Shown here piece after piece: positions 26,294 to 35,010 of a stretch of DNA of 64,000 nt (position 1 is the stretch's first letter; every line of letters begins with the position of its first letter). The stretch covers positions 1 through 64,000 of the forward strand of contig JAJECH010000025.1 of the NCBI GenBank assembly GCA_022822135.1. The letters run 5' to 3'. The position numbers and the translations under genes are program-made. The notes under the pieces are model-generated. The model made no database searches, had not been told where the DNA came from, and was given only the letters and a program-made list of their open reading frames with translations. This stretch comes from Pseudomonadales bacterium. Lineage in GTDB: Bacteria; Pseudomonadota; Gammaproteobacteria; Pseudomonadales; Azotimanducaceae.

Positions 26294-26554
26294 TTAAGAC
26301 GCGTCTCGATGACCACCGTCGCGATCTTCACGTATCAATGCTTCTGCAGGGGTATGCTGGCGACCTTCGGTCAAAGAACGTAGTCGATCTATAGCCTCAA
26401 GAAACACTATGCGTTTTGTGGCTATGTCGTCCTCTGCAGCACGTTCTAATATGTGACGTACCTCGCCCTCAAGCGATCGGTTATTCAGCGAAGCTCGCAG
26501 TTTAAGGCGATCCACCACCTTTTCGTCAAGCCGTCTTACAATGATCGTCGTCAT
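26294..26554 (-). CDS. FitA-like ribbon-helix-helix antitoxin, apparently orphan
   Basis: From ATG 26554 the protein has 86 residues. TTIIVRRLDEKVVDRLKLRA is the ribbon and first helix of an Arc/FitA-type DNA-binding domain, and SLEGEVRHILERA is the second helix. Such proteins bind inverted repeats at their promoter and neutralise a PIN-domain RNase (FitB/VapC) encoded directly downstream. No PIN frame follows. In another frame at the 3' end, GTGGTCATCGAGACG resembles the beginning of a VapC gene (V-V-I-D-A-S) but breaks down, so the toxin may be lost. The frame is open upstream to 26587, but M-T-T-I-I-V is the usual family start. Confidence 0.75.
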   Translation of the reverse strand: MTTIIVRRLDEKVVDRLKLRASLNNRSLEGEVRHILERAAEDDIATKRIVFLEAIDRLRSLTEGRQHTPAEALIREDRDGGHRDAS

Positions 26555-26659
26555 TGATTCGCGCAAAGTATCTGTTATCAAATTCATACCATAGTCGGAA
26601 ACTGCGCGAAAGTGCGCGAGTTCCGACCGTGAGTTTGTAATGCTCTTTCTGGTGATAGT

Positions 26660-26675
26660 TTAAAAACGTTTTTAA
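26660..26675. promoter_or_regulatory. 16-base perfect palindrome, possible operator
   Basis: TTAAAAACGTTTTTAA is a perfect palindrome about 105 bases upstream of the FitA-like ATG, in an AT-rich leader between that gene and the amidohydrolase gene. Ribbon-helix-helix antitoxins autoregulate through palindromic operators, so this is a candidate binding site. The T-rich half could instead belong to a promoter. Confidence 0.4.
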
Positions 26676-26808
26676 TGCTATACAGATACGACAAACAATC
26701 GACCTATATCCGCTAAGATTCGGTGGGACTGAGCCTTGAGAGATTCCTAACACTATATCTCAAAACACAGACGCGTAGCACGAGTGCCGAATGACCGATA
26801 AGCCAACG

Positions 26809-27960
26809 TCACATGGTCTCAAGATCGACATTCGGGTTGCGCGCCACATTCTTAGCACATGACCCTTTCATCAGAGTTGGAAACCGAAGGAAGACATCCT
26901 CAGGCACTCCAGCGAATTTCTTTGACACAGTGTCTCGATCCCAAAGATTGTCCATCCCTCGCGCAGTATTAGCTTGCTTCAACGTAATCGAGTCCAATAG
27001 GTAGTACGGACTGACCAAAGGGAAAAACTGAAGAGGCCAGTCCGTTCCATATAAGAGTCGCTTCGTAATTGACTCGACCTGCAACGCTTGCCGCAGATAT
27101 CCGATTTTGTTGATTTGCGTCAGACTCGACACATCTGCATACAAATTTGGGTACTCGTCAAACATCGGAATTAGACGCTCGAAGTGCTCCTCACCGTCAG
27201 TTTCTCCCGTCGTCGCGATATGTGCAGCTATAACGGTCACTCCAAGCGAGAGCGGTAAATGCAATCGAAATGGATCACCAAGTGAGTTATCTGCGTAGTT
27301 AAAGGAATGTTCCGCACCCGTATGTGTAAGTAACGGAACACAGTGCTGAACCAGTCGTCGGTAGAAAGGCTCAATTCGTCGGTCCGCTGGGTCAAAATGC
27401 ATGATGTTGGGGAGCCATTTGATGAGGAGCGCCCCGTTTTCAACGACGTAATCTAGTCGTTCAATACTGTCGTGTCGAAGTGGGTTCACACTCGCCCCAA
27501 AGAGCAGATTTGGGTAGTTCTTAAGCTCCCTAATCAAATAGTCATTCGGTACATAAATCTGAGTTCGCTCTCGATCGAGCATGCCTCGTTCATCAACCGC
27601 ACCATCCAAGGCAAGAATCACTGCCCTCTCGATAAACTGAGAGTCTGAAATCTTCGACGATAGCTTCCTAAGTAAAACCTGATCGCCTCCTTCTCGAAGT
27701 TCACTTTCGGTAACGTCAAACGCTCGCAAATAGATTGGAAACTTCCATGAGTTGACCATATCAGGATGAACGAAAGCGCCGCTGTTGCCGTACCCCAATC
27801 CAGCGGCGTGGACGTGCATATCGATGTAGCCACGTTCAGGAATGTCAGGGATAGGCGCCGTTCTCATGTAAAAATTCACATAGATCACGACGCCCAACAA
27901 GATCAACAACCAAATAGCGGTTTGTAATCCACGCGAACCGTTACGTTCGTCCGAGCTCAA
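26809..27960 (-). CDS. Membrane-anchored amidohydrolase (TIM-barrel metal-dependent hydrolase)
   Basis: The 383-residue protein has an N-terminal membrane segment (about 14-31) followed by an amidohydrolase-2-type barrel. The first metal motif is DMHVH with His49 and His51. Later come ALLIKWLPNIMHFDP, a conserved TH(T)GAEH-like LLTHTGAEHSF, and the final metal-binding Asp in LLYGTDWPLQFF. The substrate is unknown; relatives include decarboxylases and lactonases. The catalytic domain would face the periplasm if the segment is an uncleaved signal anchor. The start is TTG 27960. The gene is alone, with the tRNA-Gly gene on the other strand just upstream. Confidence 0.8.
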   Translation of the reverse strand: MSSDERNGSRGLQTAIWLLILLGVVIYVNFYMRTAPIPDIPERGYIDMHVHAAGLGYGNSGAFVHPDMVNSWKFPIYLRAFDVTESELREGGDQVLLRKLSSKISDSQFIERAVILALDGAVDERGMLDRERTQIYVPNDYLIRELKNYPNLLFGASVNPLRHDSIERLDYVVENGALLIKWLPNIMHFDPADRRIEPFYRRLVQHCVPLLTHTGAEHSFNYADNSLGDPFRLHLPLSLGVTVIAAHIATTGETDGEEHFERLIPMFDEYPNLYADVSSLTQINKIGYLRQALQVESITKRLLYGTDWPLQFFPLVSPYYLLDSITLKQANTARGMDNLWDRDTVSKKFAGVPEDVFLRFPTLMKGSCAKNVARNPNVDLETM

Positions 27961-28019
27961 GTTGTTCTCGCTCTATTTCGATTACAAGCGAACGGCGAGA
28001 GTGCAATAATTGGACTTGC

Positions 28020-28094
28020 GCGGGCGTCGTATAACGGTCATTACCTCAGCTTCCCAAGCTGAAGACGAGGGTTCGACTCCCTTCGCCCGCTCCA
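28020..28094 (+). tRNA. tRNA-Gly (anticodon CCC)
   Basis: A complete cloverleaf can be drawn. The acceptor stem GCGGGCG pairs with CGCCCGC, the anticodon stem TCAGC pairs with GCTGA around the loop TTCCCAA with anticodon CCC, and the T arm is GAGGG-TTCGACT-CCCTT. The CCA end is encoded (28092-28094). It reads glycine codon GGG. No integrase or attachment repeat is seen next to it. Confidence 0.95.
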
Positions 28095-28120
28095 ATTCAG
28101 GCGGAGACTCGAGTAGCGTC

Positions 28121-29203
28121 CTACTCGAACATCACCACGTTGCGTGCCACTTCGCCTGTCTCTAACGCATCAAATGCACCGTTGATATCGCCAAGATGTA
28201 TATGACCTGAGATCATGTCGTCGAGATGCAACTTTCCGGCAAGGTAGAAATCCACGAATCGAGGCATGTCGACGCGAAATCGATTTGAGCCCATATTCGA
28301 ACCCTGGAGTTTCTTCTCGCGGAGCAACTCTGGACCGTGAATCTCAATATTGGTACCTACCGGGATCATCCCAATAACGGTTGCGCAGCCACCCGCGCCA
28401 ATCATCTTCCACGCCTGTTCTGTCGTGACTTTCAATCCGATGGCTTCGAATGCGTAGTGAACACCGCCACCGGTCATCTCGCGTACCGCTTCAACCGGAT
28501 CAACCTCCGCCGCGTTGACGGTATCCGTTGCACCAAATTTCCGCGCCAGCTCAAGCTTGCTCGCGACGGTATCGATGGCGATGATTCGACCAGCACCTGC
28601 TAGTTCTGCACCGTTAACACAAGACAACCCAACACCGCCACAACCAATCACCGCCACCGACGATCCAGGTTCGATTGCGGCCGTGTGGATAACTGCGCCT
28701 ACACCTGTGGTTACGCCACAGCCAATCAACGCCGCTCTATCCAGTGGCATATCTTGGCGGATCTTCGCAACCGCATGCTCATGCACCAGCATGTACTCAG
28801 CGAACGACGAGAGATTGAGAAACTGCGCAACTGGCTTACCCTCTCTCGATAGCCGTGGCTCATCGTCGAAACCACGTTGCAGCTCAGGTTCCTGACACAG
28901 TGACATGTGACCCGTTAGACAGTATTCGCAATGCCCACAGAAGGCCGACAAGCACGTGATGACATGATCGCCCGGTTTAACGTAAACGACATCCGATCCA
29001 ACCTGCTCAACAATGCCCGCAGATTCATGTCCGAGGATACACGGAACCGGATACGGATACGAACCGTTTTGGAAGTGCAAATCTGAATGACAAACCCCTG
29101 CCGCAACTGTACGAACCAGTACTTCTCGGGCACGCGGTTTGCTGATGGAAACCTCTTCGATTTCTAGCGGGCTTCTCGCCTCATTCAATACTGCTGCTTT
29201 CAT
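28121..29203 (-). CDS. Zinc-dependent alcohol dehydrogenase (class III-like MDR)
   Basis: The protein (360 aa) is a zinc medium-chain alcohol dehydrogenase. The catalytic zinc site is in AGVCHSDLHF (Cys, with Asp) and ILGHESAGIVE (His-Glu), and the structural zinc lobe is CGHCEYCLTGHMSLC. The NAD-binding motif is VIGCGGVGLSCVNGA, with an Asp at the end of the second strand (IAIDTVASK) that favours NAD over NADP. The long insert and RGFDDEPRLS stretch resemble class III/FDH-like and mycobacterial-type enzymes. ATG 29203 is chosen because GAGGAG lies nine bases upstream; a TTG two codons earlier is too close to it. A hairpin (28110-28127) spans the stop codon. The substrate is unknown. Confidence 0.9.
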   Translation of the reverse strand: MKAAVLNEARSPLEIEEVSISKPRAREVLVRTVAAGVCHSDLHFQNGSYPYPVPCILGHESAGIVEQVGSDVVYVKPGDHVITCLSAFCGHCEYCLTGHMSLCQEPELQRGFDDEPRLSREGKPVAQFLNLSSFAEYMLVHEHAVAKIRQDMPLDRAALIGCGVTTGVGAVIHTAAIEPGSSVAVIGCGGVGLSCVNGAELAGAGRIIAIDTVASKLELARKFGATDTVNAAEVDPVEAVREMTGGGVHYAFEAIGLKVTTEQAWKMIGAGGCATVIGMIPVGTNIEIHGPELLREKKLQGSNMGSNRFRVDMPRFVDFYLAGKLHLDDMISGHIHLGDINGAFDALETGEVARNVVMFE

Positions 29204-29249
29204 CGTCAATCTCCTCAGACCTGATCAAGCCCAACTGCAAATTAAAACT

Positions 29250-29963
29250 CTAACCGCTTAACAGCTTTTCCCGCCTGTTACTCCGCATAAACGCAAGACC
29301 AAGAATCGAAAGAGTAAGCAAGAAATACCCAATTCGATTCTGCATGGTTGCCGCCAATAAGGTCTCAGGGTCCGCGTCAAATAAACTGAACGGGTTGTAA
29401 AAAGGCGAAAACACGCGTTGAACATTGCCAAAGCCTGATACGAATGCAAAAAATACAAGCACAAGCGCCGTAGCAACCGCGCCTCCTATCTCGCTTCGAA
29501 ATAACGCCGACATTCCCATCGCCAGAACCATGGCAAAGAGCGCTCCTTGCAGCGCTCCTTGCAGCGCGAGAAGTGGGTATTTCGTAATAAAAAACCAAAC
29601 ACCAATCCCGAGCAGAATCTCGACTGGAAGCAGTATGAGCACAGCTGCGAGCAACTTGACCCACCAAACGCGTTCACATCCCCCAGGTACCGTGTAAACG
29701 ATTTCCAAACTTCGACCACTGATCTCACTGGCAATGATTCTCAAGCCAAGGAAGACACCGATAAAAACCAGCGGAATCCCAATCAGTGTTACCTGCGCAT
29801 GCCCACCGTTGAATCCATCAACTAGCCCAACGTACTCGAGCAAGAATAGTCCTAGGACCCAGATCGGTGCCACCAACAAAATCAAGTAAAAATACTTCCC
29901 CGAGAGACTGATCGCAGCATAGCGATACATCTCCAAGCCGCCCAATAAAGATCGTAGATTCAT
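29250..29963 (-). CDS. ABC-2 type membrane permease
   Basis: The 237-residue membrane protein has six hydrophobic segments and an ABC-2 permease layout: a first span, the conserved loop ASEISGRSLEIVYTVP before span three, and a C-terminal FYNPFSLFDAD loop before the last span. The ATG begins two bases after the stop of the RND-ABC fusion gene, so the two are one operon. The only ABC ATPase domain in the operon is the one fused to the RND pump, which makes that ATPase its likely partner. A 12-base tandem duplication (29540-29563) lies in the codons for its fourth hydrophobic stretch. Confidence 0.82.
   Translation of the reverse strand: MNLRSLLGGLEMYRYAAISLSGKYFYLILLVAPIWVLGLFLLEYVGLVDGFNGGHAQVTLIGIPLVFIGVFLGLRIIASEISGRSLEIVYTVPGGCERVWWVKLLAAVLILLPVEILLGIGVWFFITKYPLLALQGALQGALFAMVLAMGMSALFRSEIGGAVATALVLVFFAFVSGFGNVQRVFSPFYNPFSLFDADPETLLAATMQNRIGYFLLTLSILGLAFMRSNRREKLLSG
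29540..29563. repeat. 12-base tandem duplication in the permease gene
   Basis: GCGCTCCTTGCA occurs twice in a row, followed by a further partial GCGC. On the coding strand it doubles the peptide LQGA inside a predicted membrane helix, lengthening it by four residues, about one helical turn. Confidence 0.85.
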
Positions 29964-29965
29964 CG

Positions 29966-32900
29966 TTACGTCGTATCGCCGATCAACCAGAGGTACCCGT
30001 CTTCGAGATTCGCATTGACCTTCGTTGCGTCACGCACAGGTGCTTCTCTCGCTAATATCCTTCTGCGAACTTGCCCGCCTCCGGTTGGCGTTTCGTTAAC
30101 AAGAATCGCGCCTTCTGGAAGTTCAAACCCAACATCTTCGGATTGCTCGAACGTCCAAACCTTGTCGTCCGCATACGTAGAGAGATCCGACGGCGCACCA
30201 TCGAATTGCATCTGATTTCGAGCTAGCACAAGTACTCGATCGCATGCTACTGCCACGTCATCAACCACGTGCGTAGAGAACAAGACGATTCGGTTCTGTG
30301 CGAGTCGACTGAGCAGATTTCGAAATCGAATACGCTCTCTCGGGTCAAGACCGACGGTAGGTTCATCAACAATGATGATCGGTGGTAGTCGCAACAGAGT
30401 TCTTGCCACCGCCACCCGTTGCCTCATCCCGCCTGACAAACTACCGATTGCATCGTCCTCCTTCTCGTCGAGGCCGACTTCCTTCAGCAGGCTGTCAACT
30501 CGCTCTTCGCGATCCGCGACAGGGATTTCATACAAACCCGCATAGTACATTAGGTATGCCTTGGGGGTCGACCCAGCGGGTAATCCAGAGTCCTGTGGAA
30601 GGTAGCCAATCCAACGCGCTAAGTGCTTTCTCAGCAGATTGATCGGTACGCCGCCAAGCGACACCAACCCGCTAGTCGGTTCAAGGATTCCCGCCATTTG
30701 TCTCAGTAAGGTCGTTTTACCCGCGCCGTTCGGTCCGAGAATACCGATCATGCCGCGCTCGGCAATGAAATCCACACCCGTAAGCGCTTTGACCTCATCA
30801 CCTTGCATATCCAATCCGGCCAATCGTTTCGACCAACGTCTCACGAACGTTCGCGGATATCGGAGAAAACCCTCTACGCGCTCTGGAATATCGCCTCGAA
30901 TCTGTCTGACAGCACTCCGGCGCATGAACTGCAACACGAACAAGACCACGCCGATAGCGATCGGCCAGATCAACGGTACCTCAGGAACCTCGTTTTCAAG
31001 TGTCGGTCTCACGTTGACGATGTAGACGTTTATCGCAATCGCGACCCAAGGTAATCCGTATACCAACACGGTCACCAGACCATTCGGAATGACCGACCCG
31101 GTATCGTCCACTCGACCCAAGAGGCTGCGAATCTCATAAGTAAATAGAGCAATACAGCACGCCACGCCAAGCGAAGCAAGTAATCCCCATAGACCTTCGA
31201 TCGTCAGATAACTGATCGCTCCAAAACCCGCCGCGACAATTAGAAAAACAAGCACTTTTTCAATCGAATCGGCCCGCGAGAACATCACACCGCCACGTTC
31301 AATGACGCGACTAATGAACTCCTTGCGTCGCTCAATCGTTGCGCGCAACGGACCTGGTAGACCGTAGATTTTGCCGAGGTGTTTGACCTCAAGTAGCGGT
31401 GGACCTCCGTCGGTGTGAGGTTCCGGTGGCTCTTGTCTACGGAAGAACATCACTATCAGCGCGAGTAAACAGCCACCCACGAGCAAGGCGACGATGAACT
31501 GCCAGAGGATTGATTCCAACAGACCAGACCAGATTAACCACGTCATGATGGCAGCTGTTGCACCAACCCAACCGACCATTAACCATGGCCCGACGCGACC
31601 GAATATCCGATCCAGTCGGTGCAGCAAGATGTAGCCGACTGGAATGACCAATAAAGTCAATAGCGCTGAGGTGATTAAACCGCCGATTACCGTCACTGCG
31701 AATCCGGGCCAGATTTCGTTTTCGCGTCCTGTTGAGACGGCTAGCGGTGCTAACGCTGCGATCGTCGTCGCAGTCACCAATAACACCGGTCGGGTACGTT
31801 CTCTCATCGCAGATAGTGCTGCGGCACCGCGTGACCAGCCGGCATCAAGCGTCTTCCTTTGCATGCGATCCACAAGCAAAATCGCCGGATTTACCGTGAG
31901 GCCAACCAACGCCAACATGCCTACAAGGACACCCGGCTCTAGCGGCTTTCCAGTAAAGAACAACACCCAACCCGATCCCAGCATGGTAAGTGGGAGTGCA
32001 AGCAACACCAATACCGGTAATGACAACGACTCAAAAGTCATCGCCAACACAAGGAACAAGAACAATATTGCAGGAAGCAAGACCTTCGACACCGCAGAAA
32101 CATCTTCGTTTTGCTCTGGCGTTTCGATCACATACTCAGGCGGTCGCGGCGCGCTTGCCGCCATCATGTTGATTTGCTCTCGAATAGATTCGAGCGCCTC
32201 ACCCGATGAAGGCGCTGAACTACTAAATCGATAGTTGACCGCCATTTCGCGTCTGCCATTCTTGTGCACGATCACAGGGGATGGTCGCATCTGACGCGCG
32301 GTTGCAACCGTCTCTAGGCGAATGGCTCCAGCAGTCGTGTTAATGCGCATGTTGCGCAAGTCGCTGAGCGAGGTCGTTTCATCTCTTACGCCGATGCGTT
32401 CAACGACGATAGGAATCTCGCGGCCCGACGGTAACGCGTAATCCGTTGCCATTTGGACGCCTTCCGTACCAGCGATATTGAGGTTCCCGAGAACATCGGT
32501 AAGTTGCAATCCGAGGGAGTCAAGAACGCTTTCGTTCGGACTAACCCAGAGTTCAGGATCGCCACGAGGCGCCGCGACCCATGCGCCCGCAATGAAGTTC
32601 GCCCCCTCCAATCGCTCCTCAATGTCGTCGGCAACATTCCAAAGCGTTTGAGAGTCAGGACCAGACACAACGATGCGACCTGGCGGCGCATCGTTAAACC
32701 TGGACGAGGCTCTCCTTCGTCGATCCGAGCTATAGTCCTGCTCTCCCGGATTCATGACGTCGATGCCTCTGAGTTTTGCCGCTAGCTTGGATACACGCCC
32801 TCGAATCGCACCGACGGTGAGATCTTTAGGGCGATCATCGAGGTCAACGAATTGCACCGTGAGCTGTGCACCTTCTTTATTGCCGTTGACAGTCACGGAC

Positions 32901-34744
32901 TCCACGCCTTCAATGCTCAACAGCTCCGCCTCAATGCGGCTCATCACATCGACGGCGGCGTCGATGCTCCGTGCGCCACGATCGAACATCACGTTCATCT
33001 GGACGTTGTCAGCATTCTGCGCACCACTCGCCGTCGTACCGGCAATGACCGGTATCCACGCAAAAAAGATGGTGAGTAAGACTGCAAACGCGACCCCAGT
33101 CAACCACGTCGCCGGGTAGCGTAGTGCGGATTTCGAAACACCCGTCAAAAACACACGAAGGAAATCGGGCGCGACCAGTCCGCCTCGCTTCGCGTGCACT
33201 TCACGCTGACGCTCGACTCGTTTCAGTGCGGCGGGTGCGGCGAGACGATGGGCAAGCAACGGCACCAAACCAATCGCTACGAAAAGTGATGTACCGATTG
33301 GCAGCAACAATGAGACGGCAACGATCGTTATGAATTCCTGAATGAACGTGTTTTCAAGATCTATCAAAACGATTGGGAGGAACACGACCGCAGTCGTCAA
33401 ACTTGCTGCCGAAATTGCTCGTATGGTTCGCCGTATGCCTTTTTCAGCAGCTTCCGCGATCGGAACCTGACGTTCAACACCACGCAAAATCGCTTCATAC
33501 ACGACGACGCTGTTATCAACGAGTAACCCCGTCGAAACGGCCAAACCGAACAAAGTCAGTAGATTGATGCCGTACCCAAAGAGGTAGAGCAACGCCAACG
33601 CTAAGACGATACTGATTGGTACGGCGACTCCCACCACCAACACCGCGCGCCATTGGCGTAGGAACAGGAACAACGCGAGCATCGATAGGCTTAAACCGAT
33701 CAAACCGAGTTTGGTAAGCCGTGTGAGCTGTTCGCCGACTTGCTCCGAAGCGTCCTGCAGCACGACTAAGTCAATGCCCATCGACTCGAGTTCTGCTCGG
33801 ACGTCTGCTACTCGTTCTCGTAATGCGCCACCAAGCTCAACTAAATTAGCGTTTTCCTCTTGATAAACGGTGATGCCAACCGCTTCTTCGCCGTTAACGC
33901 GGTAGAACGAATCGTGTGCCGCGTAGCCGAAGAAAACATCGCTTGTGTGGCGCAGTTCTGCGGGCGATTGACCAGAAATCTGGGTGTTCTCAAGCGTCCG
34001 AAGGTTCCGCAAACGTCCGTCCAACATGACGGGCGTTACGCCTGTCTCATCTTCTAAATTACCCATGTAGCGTAAAGAGCCAGCGCTCCGTTCGATCGCT
34101 TGGGTAATGTCCTCCGTATTAATTCCCAGCATCGCCGCCGCACTCGGATCGACCTGGATCACGACTTGCCTGCCACCTCCGCCAGAAGTGGTTGCTTGCG
34201 CTACGCCAGGAACCGAAGCAAAGCGCGGCGCGATGACATCGGCGGCGATATCGAACAACACGTCGGTGTCGCCGGTTCCTCCGATGACAGAGATGTCCAT
34301 TACGAATGTGTCGAACGTACTGGTATTCGCAGCACGCACGCCTATGTACGTGGTATTTCGCGGTTGCTCACGCTGTAACCGCGACGCGATCCGTCGAATC
34401 TCATATTCGCGGATCTTGATATCCGTACCCGGTTTAAACTCGATTTGAAGACTGCCTTGAGAACCGCGAATCTGTCCAGTCGTCTCACGAACATCCGGAA
34501 TCGAACCGATTCGCGACTCGAGTTTGTTGAGAATTTCACGTTCCAGTAGCTCGGGACTACTGTTCTGACGCGAAAACATGACCGTTATCGTCTCGCCTTC
34601 GAGTGAAGGTAAGAGCGAGATCGGCATTCTTTGAACTGCGATCAGACCTAGCAGTAGGCATGCGAGAAAGAGCATGCTTGTCGCCATAGGTCGCCTGATC
34701 GGCAGACTTAGTATTGCGTTACTATTGAAAGAGCGTGTGGCCAC
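29966..34744 (-). CDS. RND efflux permease fused to an ABC ATPase
   Basis: The 1592-residue protein has an HAE1-type RND pump at its N-terminus (to about 1060): an IRRPMATSMLFLACLLLGL first helix, two large periplasmic loops, and two six-helix bundles. AcrB has Asp-Asp in helix 4, where this protein has Asp410-Asn411 (LLVDNSVVV); helix 10 has TVNPAILLVD instead of the Lys-Asn of AcrB. Variants like these are common in the wider family. Two extra spans follow (about 1065-1105). Residues 1117-1128 (LLEVKHLGKIYG) look like the first strand of an ABC-2-type ATPase. About 175 residues with four predicted spans then intervene before ALTGVDFIAERGMIGILGP and Walker A from Gly1337. The signature LSGGMRQRVA, Walker B PIIIVDEPTVGLD and the switch His in FSTHVVDD follow. 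It starts with GTG. No adaptor (HlyD/AcrA) or TolC-like gene is nearby; an ABC-2 permease gene follows after two bases. Confidence 0.9.
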   Translation of the reverse strand: MATRSFNSNAILSLPIRRPMATSMLFLACLLLGLIAVQRMPISLLPSLEGETITVMFSRQNSSPELLEREILNKLESRIGSIPDVRETTGQIRGSQGSLQIEFKPGTDIKIREYEIRRIASRLQREQPRNTTYIGVRAANTSTFDTFVMDISVIGGTGDTDVLFDIAADVIAPRFASVPGVAQATTSGGGGRQVVIQVDPSAAAMLGINTEDITQAIERSAGSLRYMGNLEDETGVTPVMLDGRLRNLRTLENTQISGQSPAELRHTSDVFFGYAAHDSFYRVNGEEAVGITVYQEENANLVELGGALRERVADVRAELESMGIDLVVLQDASEQVGEQLTRLTKLGLIGLSLSMLALFLFLRQWRAVLVVGVAVPISIVLALALLYLFGYGINLLTLFGLAVSTGLLVDNSVVVYEAILRGVERQVPIAEAAEKGIRRTIRAISAASLTTAVVFLPIVLIDLENTFIQEFITIVAVSLLLPIGTSLFVAIGLVPLLAHRLAAPAALKRVERQREVHAKRGGLVAPDFLRVFLTGVSKSALRYPATWLTGVAFAVLLTIFFAWIPVIAGTTASGAQNADNVQMNVMFDRGARSIDAAVDVMSRIEAELLSIEGVESVTVNGNKEGAQLTVQFVDLDDRPKDLTVGAIRGRVSKLAAKLRGIDVMNPGEQDYSSDRRRRASSRFNDAPPGRIVVSGPDSQTLWNVADDIEERLEGANFIAGAWVAAPRGDPELWVSPNESVLDSLGLQLTDVLGNLNIAGTEGVQMATDYALPSGREIPIVVERIGVRDETTSLSDLRNMRINTTAGAIRLETVATARQMRPSPVIVHKNGRREMAVNYRFSSSAPSSGEALESIREQINMMAASAPRPPEYVIETPEQNEDVSAVSKVLLPAILFLFLVLAMTFESLSLPVLVLLALPLTMLGSGWVLFFTGKPLEPGVLVGMLALVGLTVNPAILLVDRMQRKTLDAGWSRGAAALSAMRERTRPVLLVTATTIAALAPLAVSTGRENEIWPGFAVTVIGGLITSALLTLLVIPVGYILLHRLDRIFGRVGPWLMVGWVGATAAIMTWLIWSGLLESILWQFIVALLVGGCLLALIVMFFRRQEPPEPHTDGGPPLLEVKHLGKIYGLPGPLRATIERRKEFISRVIERGGVMFSRADSIEKVLVFLIVAAGFGAISYLTIEGLWGLLASLGVACCIALFTYEIRSLLGRVDDTGSVIPNGLVTVLVYGLPWVAIAINVYIVNVRPTLENEVPEVPLIWPIAIGVVLFVLQFMRRSAVRQIRGDIPERVEGFLRYPRTFVRRWSKRLAGLDMQGDEVKALTGVDFIAERGMIGILGPNGAGKTTLLRQMAGILEPTSGLVSLGGVPINLLRKHLARWIGYLPQDSGLPAGSTPKAYLMYYAGLYEIPVADREERVDSLLKEVGLDEKEDDAIGSLSGGMRQRVAVARTLLRLPPIIIVDEPTVGLDPRERIRFRNLLSRLAQNRIVLFSTHVVDDVAVACDRVLVLARNQMQFDGAPSDLSTYADDKVWTFEQSEDVGFELPEGAILVNETPTGGGQVRRRILAREAPVRDATKVNANLEDGYLWLIGDTT

Positions 34745-35010
34745 GGGGAGAACTTGGAAGTTGCACGATTAAGCGATTTCGATGACAGTCCACGAGACAT
34801 TGAGACGAACTCGCGGCTTACTCTTGCTACGACATCAGCGAACGCGTGCACAAAAACACGATTTTAAGCTGCGAAAACTCCGATGAATCACTATTCTGAC
34901 ACGAATGACTCAAACGACTAGTTAGTTTGATTTTTCAAGTTTTTATGGCATAGTTAGCGACAGGTAACGCGGTTACACTGTATCTAATCATCGTCCGCGG
35001 GGGAGAACAC

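Noticed and set aside
28020-28130. tRNA-Gly as an integration site of a mobile element
   Set aside because: No repeat of the tRNA 3' end, integrase or excision gene is visible in the window.
29540-29570. CRISPR-like or phage repeat
   Set aside because: Only two adjacent 12-base copies inside a coding helix and no spacers. It is a local duplication.
31644-32234. Long plus-strand open frame opposite the RND-ABC fusion
   Set aside because: It is Asn/Ser/Pro-rich, in the antisense of a clearly coding gene, with no family match. It is a shadow of codon bias.
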